Positions 36,301 to 43,775 of a stretch of DNA of 64,000 nt are shown piece after piece (position 1 is the first letter of the stretch; each line of letters opens with the position of its first letter). The DNA comes from Branchiostoma floridae. Lineage: Eukaryota; Chordata; Leptocardii; Amphioxiformes; Branchiostomatidae. Both the position numbers and the translations under genes were made by a program. The stretch spans positions 9,796,779 to 9,860,778 of the forward strand of contig NC_049983.1 in the NCBI RefSeq assembly GCF_000003815.2, read 5' to 3'. The notes below the pieces were generated by a model, which had not been told where the DNA came from, made no database searches, and was given only the letters and a program-made list of their open reading frames with translations.

Positions 36301-38432
36301 TAGTTGTAAAAGTTGTAACGCTATTATGGTAGTCATGAGTGTAGTAGTTAACTTAAAGTGATACCAACTGCCACACTGTCATTTCGTAGATTTCTTGAAC
36401 ACAGCTCGCTAGTTGTGATATACTAATAGTATGCTTTGTAGCCTTAATCCTTTTCCTTTTCTTGTGTCTACATTTCAAATTCCGCCATCTTGTTTTCCAA
36501 ACCCACATTGTTTATTTTGTCTCGTATTAATTTTGTTTCTGCAGCGGATGTCATCCATAAAATTTACTTGCTGTGGCCTAATGATGAAGACCATTGTTAC
36601 AGAACGCTATTAGAACTCTTCTTCAATCAAGAAGATGCCTACTTGAAATTCGGTCCAGATGAAACACTGAACTATAAGGGTGCACATGAACCCCTTCGGT
36701 GGCTATTGCACTAGAAGTCTTTGGAAACGCAAATAAGAATCAGGAATGTATTAAGTATTCATCTATCCATCCCTTTATAGTTCTTGATAGCCTTCAATTG
36801 AAGGAGCTCTTGATAGTGGCTATTGCAGTAGAGGTGACAGGAAACGTAAATAAGACACAGGAATGTATCAAACATTCCTGTTTAACCGTTCTTTTATAGT
36901 TCTTGATAGCTTTCACGTGAAGGGGCTCTTGATATTCCAATGTACAAAGTTTTTTAATTCGTTGAAAGGAGTAACTATAGTTGATTTTCATAGTGACAAC
37001 TATGGATGATGACTTGACTTGTAGAGCAGAAGTCGTCACCGATATTATCAACCTCTATTATATGCTATGTCAAAAAAATATAATCGCGCAGAACGGAAAT
37101 TTTGCTTTGCTTGCATTTAGATAGGTTTGAAATATGTACCTACAATTACTGTCCTTTCATTCCCATATATATACTGCAGGGTTATACTTCGACCGGTGTC
37201 TTTAAAGCATTTAAAGACCTTAAAGTCCTATACGGAACTTATTATAAATTTGTATGAATTAAGATATCACAAAATATTCAATACCGTAAGATTCATATAG
37301 TTGTTGTCACTTACGGTGGGTATATATATCTTCATATCTTCATATGTTTTTAAGTGTTTAACGTCCAAGTTGAAATAGGTTAGAATTTGATTATCACATG
37401 TTTAAAATTTTGCCAAGGTATAGTCTGTGAATATCATGGGGCAGTTAAACTGTGAAGCTAGTAGTAAGCCTCTGTGATTCAAAGACAGAAAGTTTGTCAT
37501 TATACCTTGTTCTTGTCAATGAGAAGAAGTTATTTTTATCACCGCGAAAAGCCACAAATACTCGTACAACCTGAGCTTCTTTTCCTGTTGCGGTATATCA
37601 TTGAAACAACAAATCTGAACACTCGGCAGAGCTTAGCCTCTATATTTAATGCACTTTCGGAAGTGGTAGTATCAACTGTAGAAAGGGGAGAACGCGGTAC
37701 ACGAAAAGAAGCCATGCCTCTGTTAACCAAAATGGTCGCTTTAAAATCATTGCATATTTAACTTCACACCACTTAGTAACGACAATGAGAGACCTCCTCA
37801 TATATCAGAACTGTGCCCTTTTATGTTCACACCGAGATTTACCATTTGTTGCCACTCCTATATCCTAAATCGAATTCATTCATAACTGGTGATGATAAAA
37901 GTTACCCAGTTACTAGCGTTATTTTGTAAAATGTAGAATAGATCAATATTCTAGAACTTTTGCATTATACTAAGTAGAAGCCAGGCTTTACTACACAATG
38001 CGTAGCATGCAATAGTCATGGAATTGGGTTAATTAAATTTTTGAATACCAGAATACCAGTCACTTCTAACATGTATCATAAGATATCTCTAGATGATATC
38101 TATGGTTAGATCTGTTATTAGGTTTAGTTAGTCATTATATTAACATCATGGCGACCCTTTTCTAAAAGAATGAATTTTAGATGAAACCACAAAAACGTAT
38201 AGAAAGCTATTGTCCCATGGTTTCCTTCTAACCCGTTTCTCCATCTAAGTATAAGCTTTAGATAGGCGTGAGATAATGAGATTATCTATAGATAGTAGTC
38301 TCTGAAGACCACCAGCGCTAATACTATTCATGTCCTCCTTGGTAAATACGTAAACCACGACCACTCACCTACATCTCCTACCAGCGCACTCAGACACCAC
38401 AGGAGCACAAACCACCGGAAAAACGCCATCAT
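9096..38432 (-). CDS. Giant cadherin, about 40 EC repeats, single-pass membrane protein (complete)
   Basis: 26 exons, 5' to 3': 38432-38369, 34598-34449, 34008-33842, 33252-30468, 29900-29696, 29196-29066, 28368-28106, 27572-27423, 26953-26800, 26444-26267, 25509-25374, 24696-24397, 24034-23560, 23135-22161, 21724-21476, 21094-18895, 18382-18231, 17787-17605, 17074-16949, 16715-13083, 12229-12080, 11580-11471, 11003-10891, 10521-10341, 9787-9615, 9312-9096. Every junction is GT-AG with matching phase, and the sum is 13,620 nt (4,539 aa plus stop). Layout: signal peptide 1 to about 20; EC1-EC40 at about 24-4275, with LDRE, D.D and NDN/NE linker calcium motifs; membrane-adjacent region about 4277-4405; TM about 4432-4457; tail to 4539. 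No EGF or laminin G domain is seen, unlike FAT and CELSR cadherins. It presumably acts in calcium-dependent adhesion at the cell surface. EC number and lack of EGF recall Dachsous/CDH23 (27 EC), but it is much longer, so orthology is open. Confidence 0.9.
9345..9500 (+). repeat. Dispersed repeat family, copy in cadherin intron 25
   Basis: It shares 'GAAGTTCTGCTGCAGT', 'CATACCAGGGGTCCCAAAAT' and 'GACCTTGAACTTTG' with the reference copy at 5390-5730. It is a left-half copy. Confidence 0.65.
9615..9787 (-). CDS. Minus cadherin exon 25: transmembrane helix
   Basis: The sequence runs VSRSIDNSVTTAATPFVQTP, then a helix of about 26 residues (AGIAVLTISAVVGLILLILL plus VVCCVGF) and a stop-transfer CKRRNKNK. 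The donor GTAAGT is at 9614. It is the only clear TM in the gene. Confidence 0.88.
10341..10521 (-). CDS. Minus cadherin exon 24: membrane-adjacent region, second half
   Basis: Encodes SVTVSVYGVANSLTD, then a helix-like SAAKSFMSADEILEVAQ, then a polar juxtamembrane segment ending NFPVTQ. It has phase-matched GT-AG borders. Confidence 0.82.
10891..11003 (-). CDS. Minus cadherin exon 23: membrane-adjacent region, middle
   Basis: Encodes VQDSFIAALTAVFAPGRIG, then VSDVTTSSGTSRRRLLQS. Helix plus strand with an RRRLLQ turn; it fits the centre of a ferredoxin/SEA-like fold (inference). Confidence 0.8.
11105..11300 (+). mobile_element. tRNA-derived SINE (family 1), decayed
   Basis: 'CTCAACTGGTAGCAGCCTTA', 'CAGTTGAGCACGTGC', 'CACTGGGAGACCCTGGTT' and the end 'AAACTTGCTG' parallel the copy at 63510-63775. 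It lies in cadherin intron 22. Confidence 0.6.
11471..11580 (-). CDS. Minus cadherin exon 22: membrane-adjacent region, first part
   Basis: Encodes SPVLTSDPATLRVDTFRPEE, then CLVDMVVALTYDQFLQ. It follows EC40 and no longer has cadherin calcium motifs. Confidence 0.82.
11745..11965 (+). mobile_element. tRNA-derived SINE (family 2)
   Basis: A-box-like 'AGTGTGGGGTCGCGCAGCG', B-box-like 'GAGGTCCCGTGTTCAAATCC', then 'TCACTCAGGCGAAGATGAGT', 'GCGGTTAGGTAAGTCC' and 'GATAGGACGTTAA'. The body resembles broadly distributed animal SINE core domains (inference). Located in cadherin intron 21. Confidence 0.65.
12080..12229 (-). CDS. Minus cadherin exon 21: main part of last EC repeat (EC40)
   Basis: Encodes INGEIQYYLLDYTNLFHVDL to VMTAVARDA. 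It joins exon 20 (SATDVDQG) in phase. Its FK-Y-MT-VARD pattern fits a terminal EC repeat; no linker motif follows. Confidence 0.85.
12321..12806. mobile_element. Foldback element: 153-bp inverted repeat around 31-bp array
   Basis: 12321-12473 and 12654-12806 are reverse complements with 2 mismatches in 153 positions. Between them lies 12478-12650. The arms start ACATCGAGCAGATTAAAATT. It sits in cadherin intron 20. No coding sequence is seen. Confidence 0.93.
12478..12653. repeat. 31-bp palindromic tandem repeat
   Basis: About five units with starts at 12504, 12535, 12566, 12597 and 12628, each carrying the palindrome GAATTCTGCAGAATTC and the spacer 'GGGAACCTKAGCCA'. The last unit (12649) follows after only 21 bp. 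Confidence 0.95.
13083..16715 (-). CDS. Minus cadherin exon 20: end of EC28, EC29-EC39, start of EC40
   Basis: One 3,633-bp exon encodes about 1,211 aa. Linkers in order: ANDNTPSC, VNEAAPVF, VNDNQPSC, VNEFTPVF, VDDNAPSF, ENDNQPVF, VNDNKPAM, LNDNSPVF, VNDNAPVF, INDNAPVF, VNDNTPNF, VNDNAPIL. LDRE or LDYE motifs are regular. There are no introns in about 11 repeats, unlike the paralogue. Confidence 0.93.
16949..17074 (-). CDS. Minus cadherin exon 19: EC28 body
   Basis: Encodes EIKYYITSGNQDGAFSLDYL, then LDREALDTYVLT. Phase 1 in and out. Confidence 0.88.
17396..17490. repeat. (GTGA)n microsatellite
   Basis: A near-perfect run of GTGAGTGAGTGA with slight decay at the right end, in cadherin intron 18. 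Confidence 0.97.
17605..17787 (-). CDS. Minus cadherin exon 18: end of EC27, start of EC28
   Basis: Encodes ADNGSPSLSTEVAVTMEITG, linker VNEFQPVF, SINENISLATS and QDDDAGTQ. Confidence 0.9.
18231..18382 (-). CDS. Minus cadherin exon 17: EC27 body
   Basis: Encodes DPDEGVNGDLTYTISSGD, then LDYENTTQYQLTIT. It joins LQLTCS from exon 16. Confidence 0.88.
18895..21094 (-). CDS. Minus cadherin exon 16: EC20 end, EC21-26, EC27 start
   Basis: A 2,200-bp exon. Linkers: INDNEPQC, WNEDTPQF, VNDNAPIF, YNEFDPAF, TNDNAPVF, NNEFDPVF, VNDNVPSC, a strict NDN/NE alternation. It ends at donor GTGAAT after LLQLTC. Confidence 0.93.
21476..21724 (-). CDS. Minus cadherin exon 15: EC19 end, EC20 start
   Basis: Encodes PRQYNLEITVADNGSPP, linker VNEFPPVF, then [20 protein letters not shown]. 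It matches plus-gene EC13, which reads [11 protein letters not shown]. Confidence 0.9.
21905..22145 (+). repeat. Dispersed repeat family, copy in cadherin intron 14
   Basis: 'GAGACCATAGCATG', 'CTGGAAGTCTGCTGCAGTAC', 'GGCCCAAAATCGACCTTGAA', 'AATTGCAATCACTCACAGG'. Same strand as the other copies. Confidence 0.65.
22161..23135 (-). CDS. Minus cadherin exon 14: EC16 end, EC17, EC18, EC19 start
   Basis: Linkers VNEFYPTC, ENEDTPSF and VNDNTAQC. The 5' border (STG|EISVAS) lies at the same place and phase as plus exon 16/17 (SSG|LVTLVS), showing shared ancestry. Confidence 0.92.
23560..24034 (-). CDS. Minus cadherin exon 13: EC15 and start of EC16
   Basis: TTYVVQVPEDETPN, VDMDCSDSDG, ALDYDDPNSTPRSYDLIVQL, linker VNEGAPTI, then DSDPDADDQAHGIVTYAITG. 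The Cys pair is PSC (exon 12) with MDC. Confidence 0.9.
24397..24696 (-). CDS. Minus cadherin exon 12: EC14
   Basis: Exactly 100 codons: VDEDQPIGTTVLTLDVSDSD to linker VNDNPPSCTQ, phase 0 at both ends. Confidence 0.9.
24720..24960. repeat. Degenerate 'ATCTTGAGAT' repeat tract
   Basis: 'CTTGAGAT' and close variants recur irregularly about ten times beside exon 12, with A/T runs between. It has simple-sequence character, with no coding value. Confidence 0.55.
25085..25180 (+). mobile_element. SINE tail fragment
   Basis: 'GAGTCCTTAAGACGGGACGTTA' (shared part GGACGTTAA) recalls the end of the family 2 SINE at 11745-11965. Short and uncertain. Confidence 0.3.
25374..25509 (-). CDS. Minus cadherin exon 11: EC13 end, EC14 start
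   Basis: Encodes FTLVVKAQDPSSNTATAQVV, linker VNEFQPVW, then DSVT, continuing as VDEDQPIG in exon 12. Confidence 0.86.
25808..26008. mobile_element. Inverted-repeat (MITE-like) element
   Basis: Imperfect arms of about 55 bp: ACCCCTCTCACATTAGGCGA at left against its complement CGCCTAATGTGAGGGGG at right. Both include GAGCTCTAAATTACGAG (left) and CTCGTAATTTAGAGCTC (right). Between exons 10 and 11. Confidence 0.85.
26148..26237. mobile_element. Short hairpin element
   Basis: Left arm 'AAAGACGGTATACAAGGGCT' and 'GAAACAGTGTC'; right arm 'GACACTGTTTAGCCCTTGTA' and 'TACTGTCTTT'. About 31-bp arms. Confidence 0.85.
26267..26444 (-). CDS. Minus cadherin exon 10: EC13 body
   Basis: AYVVQLTVTDVDTAATDLTY, SFIAGNTAGNFWLF, NQLDFDTGDD. 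Donor GTAAGT after a split Val codon. Confidence 0.86.
26800..26953 (-). CDS. Minus cadherin exon 9: EC12 end, EC13 start
   Basis: VYYLELSAIDDASSPLTG, linker VTDVDDASPAF, TYEATVREDETA. The linker has DDAS instead of NDN. Confidence 0.86.
27423..27572 (-). CDS. Minus cadherin exon 8: EC12 body
   Basis: 50 codons: VSATDDDQGSQGDIVYTITG, MNPGTGRIV, PLDYESTP. Phase 0 both ends. Confidence 0.88.
27815..28090. repeat. (CAGA)n-rich microsatellite
   Basis: Imperfect CAGACAGA/CAGGCAGA run adjoining the 3' end of exon 7. Confidence 0.9.
28106..28368 (-). CDS. Minus cadherin exon 7: EC11 end, EC12 start
   Basis: ANTGLITVASAIDMEAAAII, LKVTAVDQAAVAADRSTST, linker RNEFTPDF, LSEDTAVATTVTSN. Confidence 0.88.
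28440..28582 (+). repeat. Dispersed repeat family, copy split by a foldback element
   Basis: 'GAGACCATAACATGTCAAG', 'AGCTCTGCTGCAGTACC', 'TCACACACCAGGGGG'. It is interrupted at about 28583 and seems to resume after 28872 (ATGCTGACCTCAAAT). Confidence 0.65.
28583..28872. mobile_element. Foldback element containing assembly gap 1
   Basis: Left end 'GCCTCCATAGCAGGCTCTCT' is the complement of the right end 'AGAGAGCCTGCTATGGAGGC'. The inverted match continues about 55 bp inward on each side (with a T/A run length difference). The middle is 100 Ns (28679-28778). Confidence 0.85.
28679..28778. other. Assembly gap (100 N)
   Basis: Exactly 100 N, probably a gap of unknown true size inside a foldback element in intron 6. 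Confidence 0.99.
28905..28970. repeat. (ACAC/ACAG)n simple repeat
   Basis: CACACAGACACAGACAAACA and CACACACACACA run at the end of the split dispersed repeat. Confidence 0.9.
29066..29196 (-). CDS. Minus cadherin exon 6: EC11 first half
   Basis: DVPENTATTTSVLQLTCTDA, TDGDIVYAIDSGN, NLFAL. One unpaired Cys in LTC. Confidence 0.86.
29325..29470 (+). repeat. Dispersed repeat family, right-half copy
   Basis: 'CCACGTACCAAATATTCTTA', 'CAATCTATTCGGATGTTC', 'AAAGTTATGCTGACCACAAA', then CAGACAGACCCACAGA. In cadherin intron 5. Confidence 0.65.
29470..29712. repeat. 42-bp tandem array repeating the exon 5 splice donor
   Basis: 'CTTACACGGA' or a one-base variant recurs at 29481, 29523, 29565, 29607, 29649 and 29691, exactly 42 bp apart. 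The copy at 29691 is the true end of exon 5. On the minus strand each full unit reads GACTCCGT, then GTAAGTCACTTTGACTGTG, i.e. exon end plus donor. Confidence 0.95.
29696..29900 (-). CDS. Minus cadherin exon 5: EC10 end, EC11 start
   Basis: GGSGYFLVDGSGVITTGTEL, LDRDDGSLSSYTLTLTAYD, linker VNDNAPVF, SQAVNS. Donor GTAAGT at 29695 lies in the first unit of a 42-bp array. Confidence 0.88.
30468..33252 (-). CDS. Minus cadherin exon 4: EC2-EC9 and start of EC10 (NE-type repeats)
   Basis: A single 2,785-bp exon (about 928 aa). Linkers: VNEAPTLN, VNEAPVIT, LNETPTFT, VPEAPVIN, VNETPDFT, VNESPVIT, INEAPSFS, LDEPPEWR, YDDSPPVF. The repeats carry D-DE-N/E and LDYE motifs but lack the NDN linker. This block is the part that is expanded relative to the plus gene. 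Confidence 0.92.
33650..33790 (+). mobile_element. Element with hammerhead-like core, copy B
   Basis: Shares GAGCAGCGACACCT, GAGGAAAGTGAC, GGTCACCGAAA and GGTTGTGTA with 4322-4560. In cadherin intron 3. Confidence 0.45.
33709..33739 (+). ncRNA. Hammerhead-ribozyme-like motif B
   Basis: TTGAGGA, two A, stem GTGAC, loop AGACG, stem GTCAC, C, GAAA. Here the first core base is T rather than C. The consensus of copies A and B restores CTGAGGA. Confidence 0.35.
33842..34008 (-). CDS. Minus cadherin exon 3: second half of EC1
   Basis: DQGLFSVTQTSNYEQAAVTV, IDYETYPTFTLGITAQN, VIYVNVQ. It leads into DVNEAP of exon 4. Confidence 0.85.
34449..34598 (-). CDS. Minus cadherin exon 2: first half of EC1
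   Basis: Starts CSPTFVDPDPDEAVNLAENT, then FTYTIS. It follows the signal-peptide exon in phase 1. Confidence 0.87.
34625..34858. mobile_element. MITE-like element rich in 'TTCGCGGT' motifs
   Basis: 'TTTAAGTTCGCGG' occurs twice, and 'ACCGCGAAAACCGCGAATAT', 'CCACCGCGAACATTTCTGCA' and 'TTTACAGTATA' at the right end oppose 'TATAGTATACATG..ACGCGGGG' at the left. In cadherin intron 1. Confidence 0.55.
34860..36697. other. Intron 1 of minus cadherin, nothing recognised
   Basis: AT-rich non-coding DNA. Short ORFs have no domain signal. A regulatory role is possible because it is a long first intron, but no element could be named. Confidence 0.5.
36698..36934. repeat. Direct repeat, two units of about 117 bp
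   Basis: 'GTGGCTATTGCA', 'GAAACG.AAATAAGA..CAGG', 'CTTTTATAGTTCTTGATAG' and 'GGAGCTCTTGAT' occur in the same order at 36698-36815 and 36816-36934. Confidence 0.85.
36935..38368. other. Rest of intron 1 of minus cadherin
   Basis: No gene, RNA or clear element seen. Confidence 0.5.
38369..38432 (-). CDS. Minus cadherin exon 1: signal peptide
   Basis: MMAFFRWFVLLWCLSALVGD then V and a split Gly. Two ATGs are adjacent. The second has A at -3 and G at +4 and may be the better start. Donor GTGAGT at 38368. Confidence 0.87.
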
Positions 38433-38443
38433 ATCCTCACCAT
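38429..38443 (-). promoter_or_regulatory. Four-codon upstream ORF overlapping the start codon
   Basis: ATGGTGAGGATATGA: its TGA overlaps the first start codon (ATGA). Such overlap is suited to termination-reinitiation (inference). Confidence 0.5.
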
Positions 38444-40289
38444 GTTGAAAACACAAAGTCTCATAAAACTCAAAACTACACCACTAAAGATTAATCTTGA
38501 AGTAGCGCTTGTCGTATTTTTCACGGGGTACATTTGTCGGCCATAGCGCTGCCTATTCCTCCATTATGACCATTGCCTACTTTGTCGTTCGTTCCTGTCA
38601 CGGTAGGGGCATTGACGAATGGGCAGAGTCAATATTTAGACAAGCTATGACAAACGTACTAGGATAAAAGACTTAGTCTAATTGGTGCAGTCCTTCCCAT
38701 TGAAGAGTATGGACGCTCTATCTACATCCGAGATGGGCTTGAAAACTTACAGATGAAACTAGCGACGTTCGTTTTGCAACGAAAGCATTTTAATAACTGA
38801 AAAGGGAAGACATTTTCCATATCTCTAGATGAAATGAGTTATCTTTCACATCTGGCAGTTTGTGTGTCTTGTGTGCTGAGTTGACTTTTATCAACTTAAT
38901 TGGAGACTTATTGAATGGCTGTCCTTTCTTCTGACGTATTTGTTTTTCAAACATAATGGTTGGATATTTGCCTGGAGACGCGGGTAGGGCGCAAACATGC
39001 AGCGTGACGCGGCTGTATTCGTCCGCGCGGACTGATACAAACTCCGGAGCAATGTTCATGGGAGGAGTAGGGATACAATGTTTGCTCCGTTCCCCTGCGT
39101 TATTTGCCATTTCAATTACTCCTAATGAAAAGTCCACTGAAGAGGCCCTTGTAAAGCCTTCAGAGTCAGTTCTAAGCCAGGTTTAATTAGGTGTCAATTA
39201 AACTTGAGCCGACCTTTGGTTGCGTGTCCGGCTTGGTACATTCCGTTAAGGACCTCCGGCCGTTGACCTTGCCCCCCCCCCCACCATTTCCATTTGTTGC
39301 CACGGAGACTACACTGCGTCCTCTGAGAGACTAAAACTTTTATATAACGTTCAACGAATTTCAAAGATAAAGAATGGATTCGTTATGTCTTGTTGTCTTT
39401 TAAAATCATACTTTTACAATTTGCATCATATTCAATTATGAAATCAAGGATCACAAAAATTTGAATTTTGGTCGCTGTATACTTGCTCAGTGATCACCGC
39501 GGTCTAGAACACAAGTCCATGGCCATAGAATAGATGGACAAAAAAAAGATAGTTTATATGTCTCACTGACCTAATGGGTCAAGTGCAGATCATTGTAACA
39601 GCAAACTTAGACGTACCCAGAAAGATAAAGTTAACATACGTGAAGGCATGTCAAATCTCAAATAGATTGCCATGCAAGGGCGCCACCTAGCGGAATGCAG
39701 CTACCATTTGTCCTTAGATCAAAGGTACAGTTAAACCTACCAAGAAGGTACAGGACTATAAAGGTGGCCAATAAAATCTGGTCTAGGTGGACAGGTCGTC
39801 ACTATGGACATGATTAATAAAATACATATTGCTTGTTTCTTTATCTGACAAATATCGAAGAGACCACGAAAAAGTGGCCACATTGGCAGGTGGTTCTTGT
39901 GTAGAGTGGACACAAGTTTGGCTGTATTTCTTCTTCAAATAGAGCAAGGAGCGGCAACAAATACAAAGAAAATACACATGCTCATTAAATCGCCAGGTAG
40001 GGGGTTGTAGTGGTAAGGGACAAAGAGAGTTTCTATGTTAAAGTAAACCCAATGAATAAGAATGTTGTTAGAACGCTAATTCGATGGCCAAACATTCAGT
40101 AGTTCATTCATAGACCACGCACTTGTCTTTGCCGCACACTTTCATTTGACACAGAATTTTGTAAGTAGCTAAAGAATGTTATGATGAATTGCTTGTAAAT
40201 ATTTGTAAATTTGTGGTAAGATCCTGTGAGCTCATAAGGTCCCTCATCTGATGTATACATAATAGGAGAAAGTGCAAGTTGTTTTTCAT
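38444..40289. other. Intergenic region between divergent cadherins, left part
   Basis: Probably contains the promoter of the minus cadherin. A decayed copy of the MITE interior (GATAAAGAATG..TTGTTGTCTTTTA) lies near 39360-39430, and a C-run at 39272-39281. No gene was seen. Confidence 0.5.
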
Positions 40290-40680
40290 CAAATCACGCT
40301 TTGTCTATGTACAAGTCATTAACATTCATGTAAAACACGTGGAGTGTCTTCTCATGTGATCTTAGAAAGCTTCTTTTCTACTGATACAGAAAAGGTTATT
40401 CTTTAAAGCACGTTTTATGTACATGTCATTAAAACAGTCATGTAAAAACACGTCGGGTGTATTCACATGTATTTAAAAAGGTTCTTACCTACTGTTACAG
40501 AATAGGTTATTCTTTAAAGCACGTTTTATGTACACGTCATTAAAAACAGTCGTGTAAAACACGTAGAGTGTATTCACATGTGATTTCAGAAAGGTTTGTA
40601 TCCATGTTACCGAATAGGTCTTCTTTAAGGCACGTTTTATGTACAAGTCATTAAAAACAGTCACGTAAAAACACATTTGT
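40290..40680. repeat. Tandem repeat, about 3.5 units of 111 bp
   Basis: 'CACGTTTTATGTACA.GTCATT' recurs at about 40411, 40522 and 40633 (111 bp apart), with a weaker first unit at 40297. Each unit also holds 'GTAAAA.CACGT' and 'GTATTCACATGT'. Confidence 0.9.
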
Positions 40681-40724
40681 TAAGCGGTTGTCCAACAGGT
40701 GGGGCACTGGTTAGTAATCCCTGT

Positions 40725-41180
40725 GACGAGCCCAACACTTACACAGCATGCTAATCAGACATGCCATAAATGTTTGGGCATGAAGCTAAGGTAACGTTCG
40801 GTCTCTTGTCGGGGTAGGAAGCCGACTCATCGCTATCGGTGCATGGCGTTCCCTTCTGACGAGCCCAACACTTACACGGCACGCTAAATTAGACATGCCC
40901 CAAATGTTTGGGCATGAAGCTAAGGTAACGTTCTGTCGTCGGGGCAGGAAGCAGACTAAGCGGTGCATGGCGTTTCCCTCTGACGGGCCCAACACTTACA
41001 CGGCACGCTAAATTAGACATGCCCCAAATGTTTGGGCATGAAGCTAAGGTAACGTTCTACCGTCAGAGTAGGAAGCTGAGTTATCGGTGCATGGCGTTTC
41101 CCTCTGACGAGCCTAACACTTACACGGCACGCTAAATTAGATTTAGACATGCTCCAAATGTTTAGCCGTGAAGCTAAGGT
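40725..41180. repeat. Tandem repeat, four units of 124-133 bp
   Basis: 'CCCAACACTTACAC' (or CCTAACACTT) occurs at 40731, 40864, 40988 and 41112. Each unit contains the hairpin ATGCCCCAAATGTTTGGGCAT or a variant, and 'GGTGCATGGCGTT'. Confidence 0.9.
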
Positions 41181-41183
41181 TAA

Positions 41184-41430
41184 GATGGTATCTCACTGTA
41201 CTTTGGGCACTGATGCGACACTGCTGGGTTCGAAAGATTACGGAATGAATTTCAGAGATAAAGAATGAGTTTTCTTACGTTTTGTGTATTTTGTTGTCCT
41301 CTAAGTCATACTTTTACGTATTACGTAATATCTAAATTATAAAAGAATCGGTGTAAATAACACAACACTGCCGCAGTGAACGAACCCCCCAGTGCCACAC
41401 CGGTGCCCCAAGTGCATTGAGATACCACCT
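41184..41430. mobile_element. MITE with about 45-bp terminal inverted repeats, copy 1
   Basis: Left end GGTATCTCACTGTACTTTGG, right end CCAAGTGCATTGAGATACC. The interior has 'GATAAAGAATGAGTTTTCTT' and 'TTTTGTTGTCCTCTAAGTCA'. See copies at 45527 and 50833. Confidence 0.88.
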
Positions 41431-41439
41431 GTACGTTCT

Positions 41440-43700
41440 CTCGTTCGGACAGGAAGCCGACTAAGCGATGCATGGCGTTTCACACCATTTGCCGCGAATA
41501 ACTCCCAGTGCGTTTGAAGTACGGACAGGAGACATGTTGACGACAGTCCTTTTCTGGTCGGCTGTTTTAAATGGTCTCTCTGACAGAAAGTCTATGACTG
41601 CCCCCGTGGTACATGTTTTTATGCCAACTTACGGGTACATTTAGTAAATTCTACGGACATTTCATATGAAACTCTCTCACACCTTACCTTCTTCATTGGA
41701 CTATAGCATTTTTTCTGAAAACCGTGAATACAAACTTGAACAGAGAATACAGAGGTCGACTCCTCTTAGCTGATATAGCAAGTTGAACACATTTAAAAAT
41801 CTGCTTAAAATCTAACAACACACTCCAGCAAGTCAAAACGTCAAGTTTCTGCATAAGTGCATGTGTAAGAACAAAAGGACTGTCGTTTTCTCGCCACAAA
41901 ATGATAAAAATTCAGAGTATCTGTTTCAAGACAACCAGAAGAATTGCAGCATTCATTGCGACACTTGTGCAAGAACGGCTATTTTTATGTAGATTGTGAT
42001 TGTAGATTATGAATAGCCTCTGAAAGTTGGCTAAATGGTGACTAATACAATGACACAACATTGTGGTACACCACAGTGTGGTTGTTGAGACCCAGTACTC
42101 TTCAACATAAATATTCTGACTGACAGAACTTGAAAGACAGCAGACGTTAAAGACTGTAGAAAAGGAGATACGGTTTTCTCAACTGAAAAGAACATATTCT
42201 AGTCCATTTGTCGCTCAGCACGCTATTACACTATACAGGTTTTTCTTGCGGCCATTCTTTTCGATCTTGTTTGTTTAAAGCATGCGCTTTTTTCAGCACC
42301 CTGTTATAAACGCACATACCACCTCTTAACAAAACACGAAAACCGGTCCAAGGGAAGTTCGTCACTTAAGCAACCAAAACGTCTTGGATTTCAAGTCAAA
42401 GAAAGAGATGGAAGCACGCTTTATCTCAAACGCTGTCTGGAATGTGTTCTTCAAGTGACAATGTTGTTAGAAGACGTTCCTACGAACAATTAGACGATTG
42501 ATAGTAAAAGGGGATACGGACGAGGGGTGCTGAAAAGTTGCCTGCGTGAAAGCACAGGAAGTCTTTTATGTCTTTTCGTGCCTTTTCCTGCATAGCAACG
42601 GAGGACACAAAAAATTACATCTAAAATGTGGTTAAACTATAATTCTAACAAGCAGACGGGTCTTGTGGATGACAAAAGAGAAAAAATCTGGCTTATAAGG
42701 GACACATAAGTTGCCATGGGTTCTCAGTCAGTCTTTTGCAGTCTATCCAGCTATTCGCCGGCCGGTCAGATCAGTCCTAGGCCAATTTTTGTAGTAGTTT
42801 TTTATTCCTAACTTGGCCATAGCCCCCTATTACTATTCGGTCAGGCCGGAGTCTGGTAGAGACTAGAACTATATGCGATGTTTATTGTTTGTCAAGCGAA
42901 CATGCATTATTGATGTAGAATTGTCGTTTACTACATGATATGTATGACTCATTGTACATATAGTTTGTAAGAGAGGCAGGGAAGCTACTATTGGTCACTT
43001 GGTCAAATTGGTGTGTGTTCTTCGGTCAGTGGCTTTTCGGCATGATAAATAGCCCTTTAAACTTTCCAGATGAGGTTGAGTTTGCCTCGCATGACGACAT
43101 AGTACCTGTTTTGTACATGCCTCGTAGCTACGGCATATTTACAGTGTCAACACAACCCTTGTGCCTACTTATGTGTTAGCGGTCCATTAATTTGGACTTA
43201 GCGTGTCTTATCTGCCTGTTCGTGCGCCCACCCACAAGTTAGTATCACCGCGCCAACAAACACTCAAGAATTACCAACCATAAGAGCGGGGGGAGTTTTT
43301 CAAAAATAAAAAGTTTTGAACAGATTCAAATTTTGGACAGGTGGAACTACTTTTTGTCTCTTACGGATGCCGTTGCCAAGGAAACCACCTCCGTCAGCAA
43401 ACGTGTGTGACGCGGAAGGTGACAGGGCCATTGTGGACCGTTTCTTTGGTTATTTTTCTCCCCGTTTGTCTTTGCCGCACCTTATCAAGACGGCATTATT
43501 TCACCACGATCGATCTAAAGGTACATTTGCTGACCAAATACATTTTTCTCATGGGAGGTATCTTCAGATTCAACGCACCCAAGTTGGATTGCGGCTCTAC
43601 TTAGTGGTTTGACAGAAAAAGTCGTCTGATTTCAACTTTTGTGCGCGTAAAAGCATCACTGGTGACGTTTGGAATATTTCCGAGAGGATCGGCTTTTGTT
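41440..43700. other. Intergenic region between divergent cadherins, right part
   Basis: No coding exon or repeat recognised. It likely includes the distal promoter of the plus cadherin. Confidence 0.5.
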
Positions 43701-43775
43701 CAAGTGTTTTTAGGGCCTCGGAACCGACACGGTTGAGAAAGACTTTTCATCCAAACCAGTCTGAACAAGTTTTTT

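Noticed and set aside
43316-43612. 98-aa ORF upstream of the plus cadherin
   Set aside because: No domain, no splice context and ordinary composition; probably chance in the promoter region.
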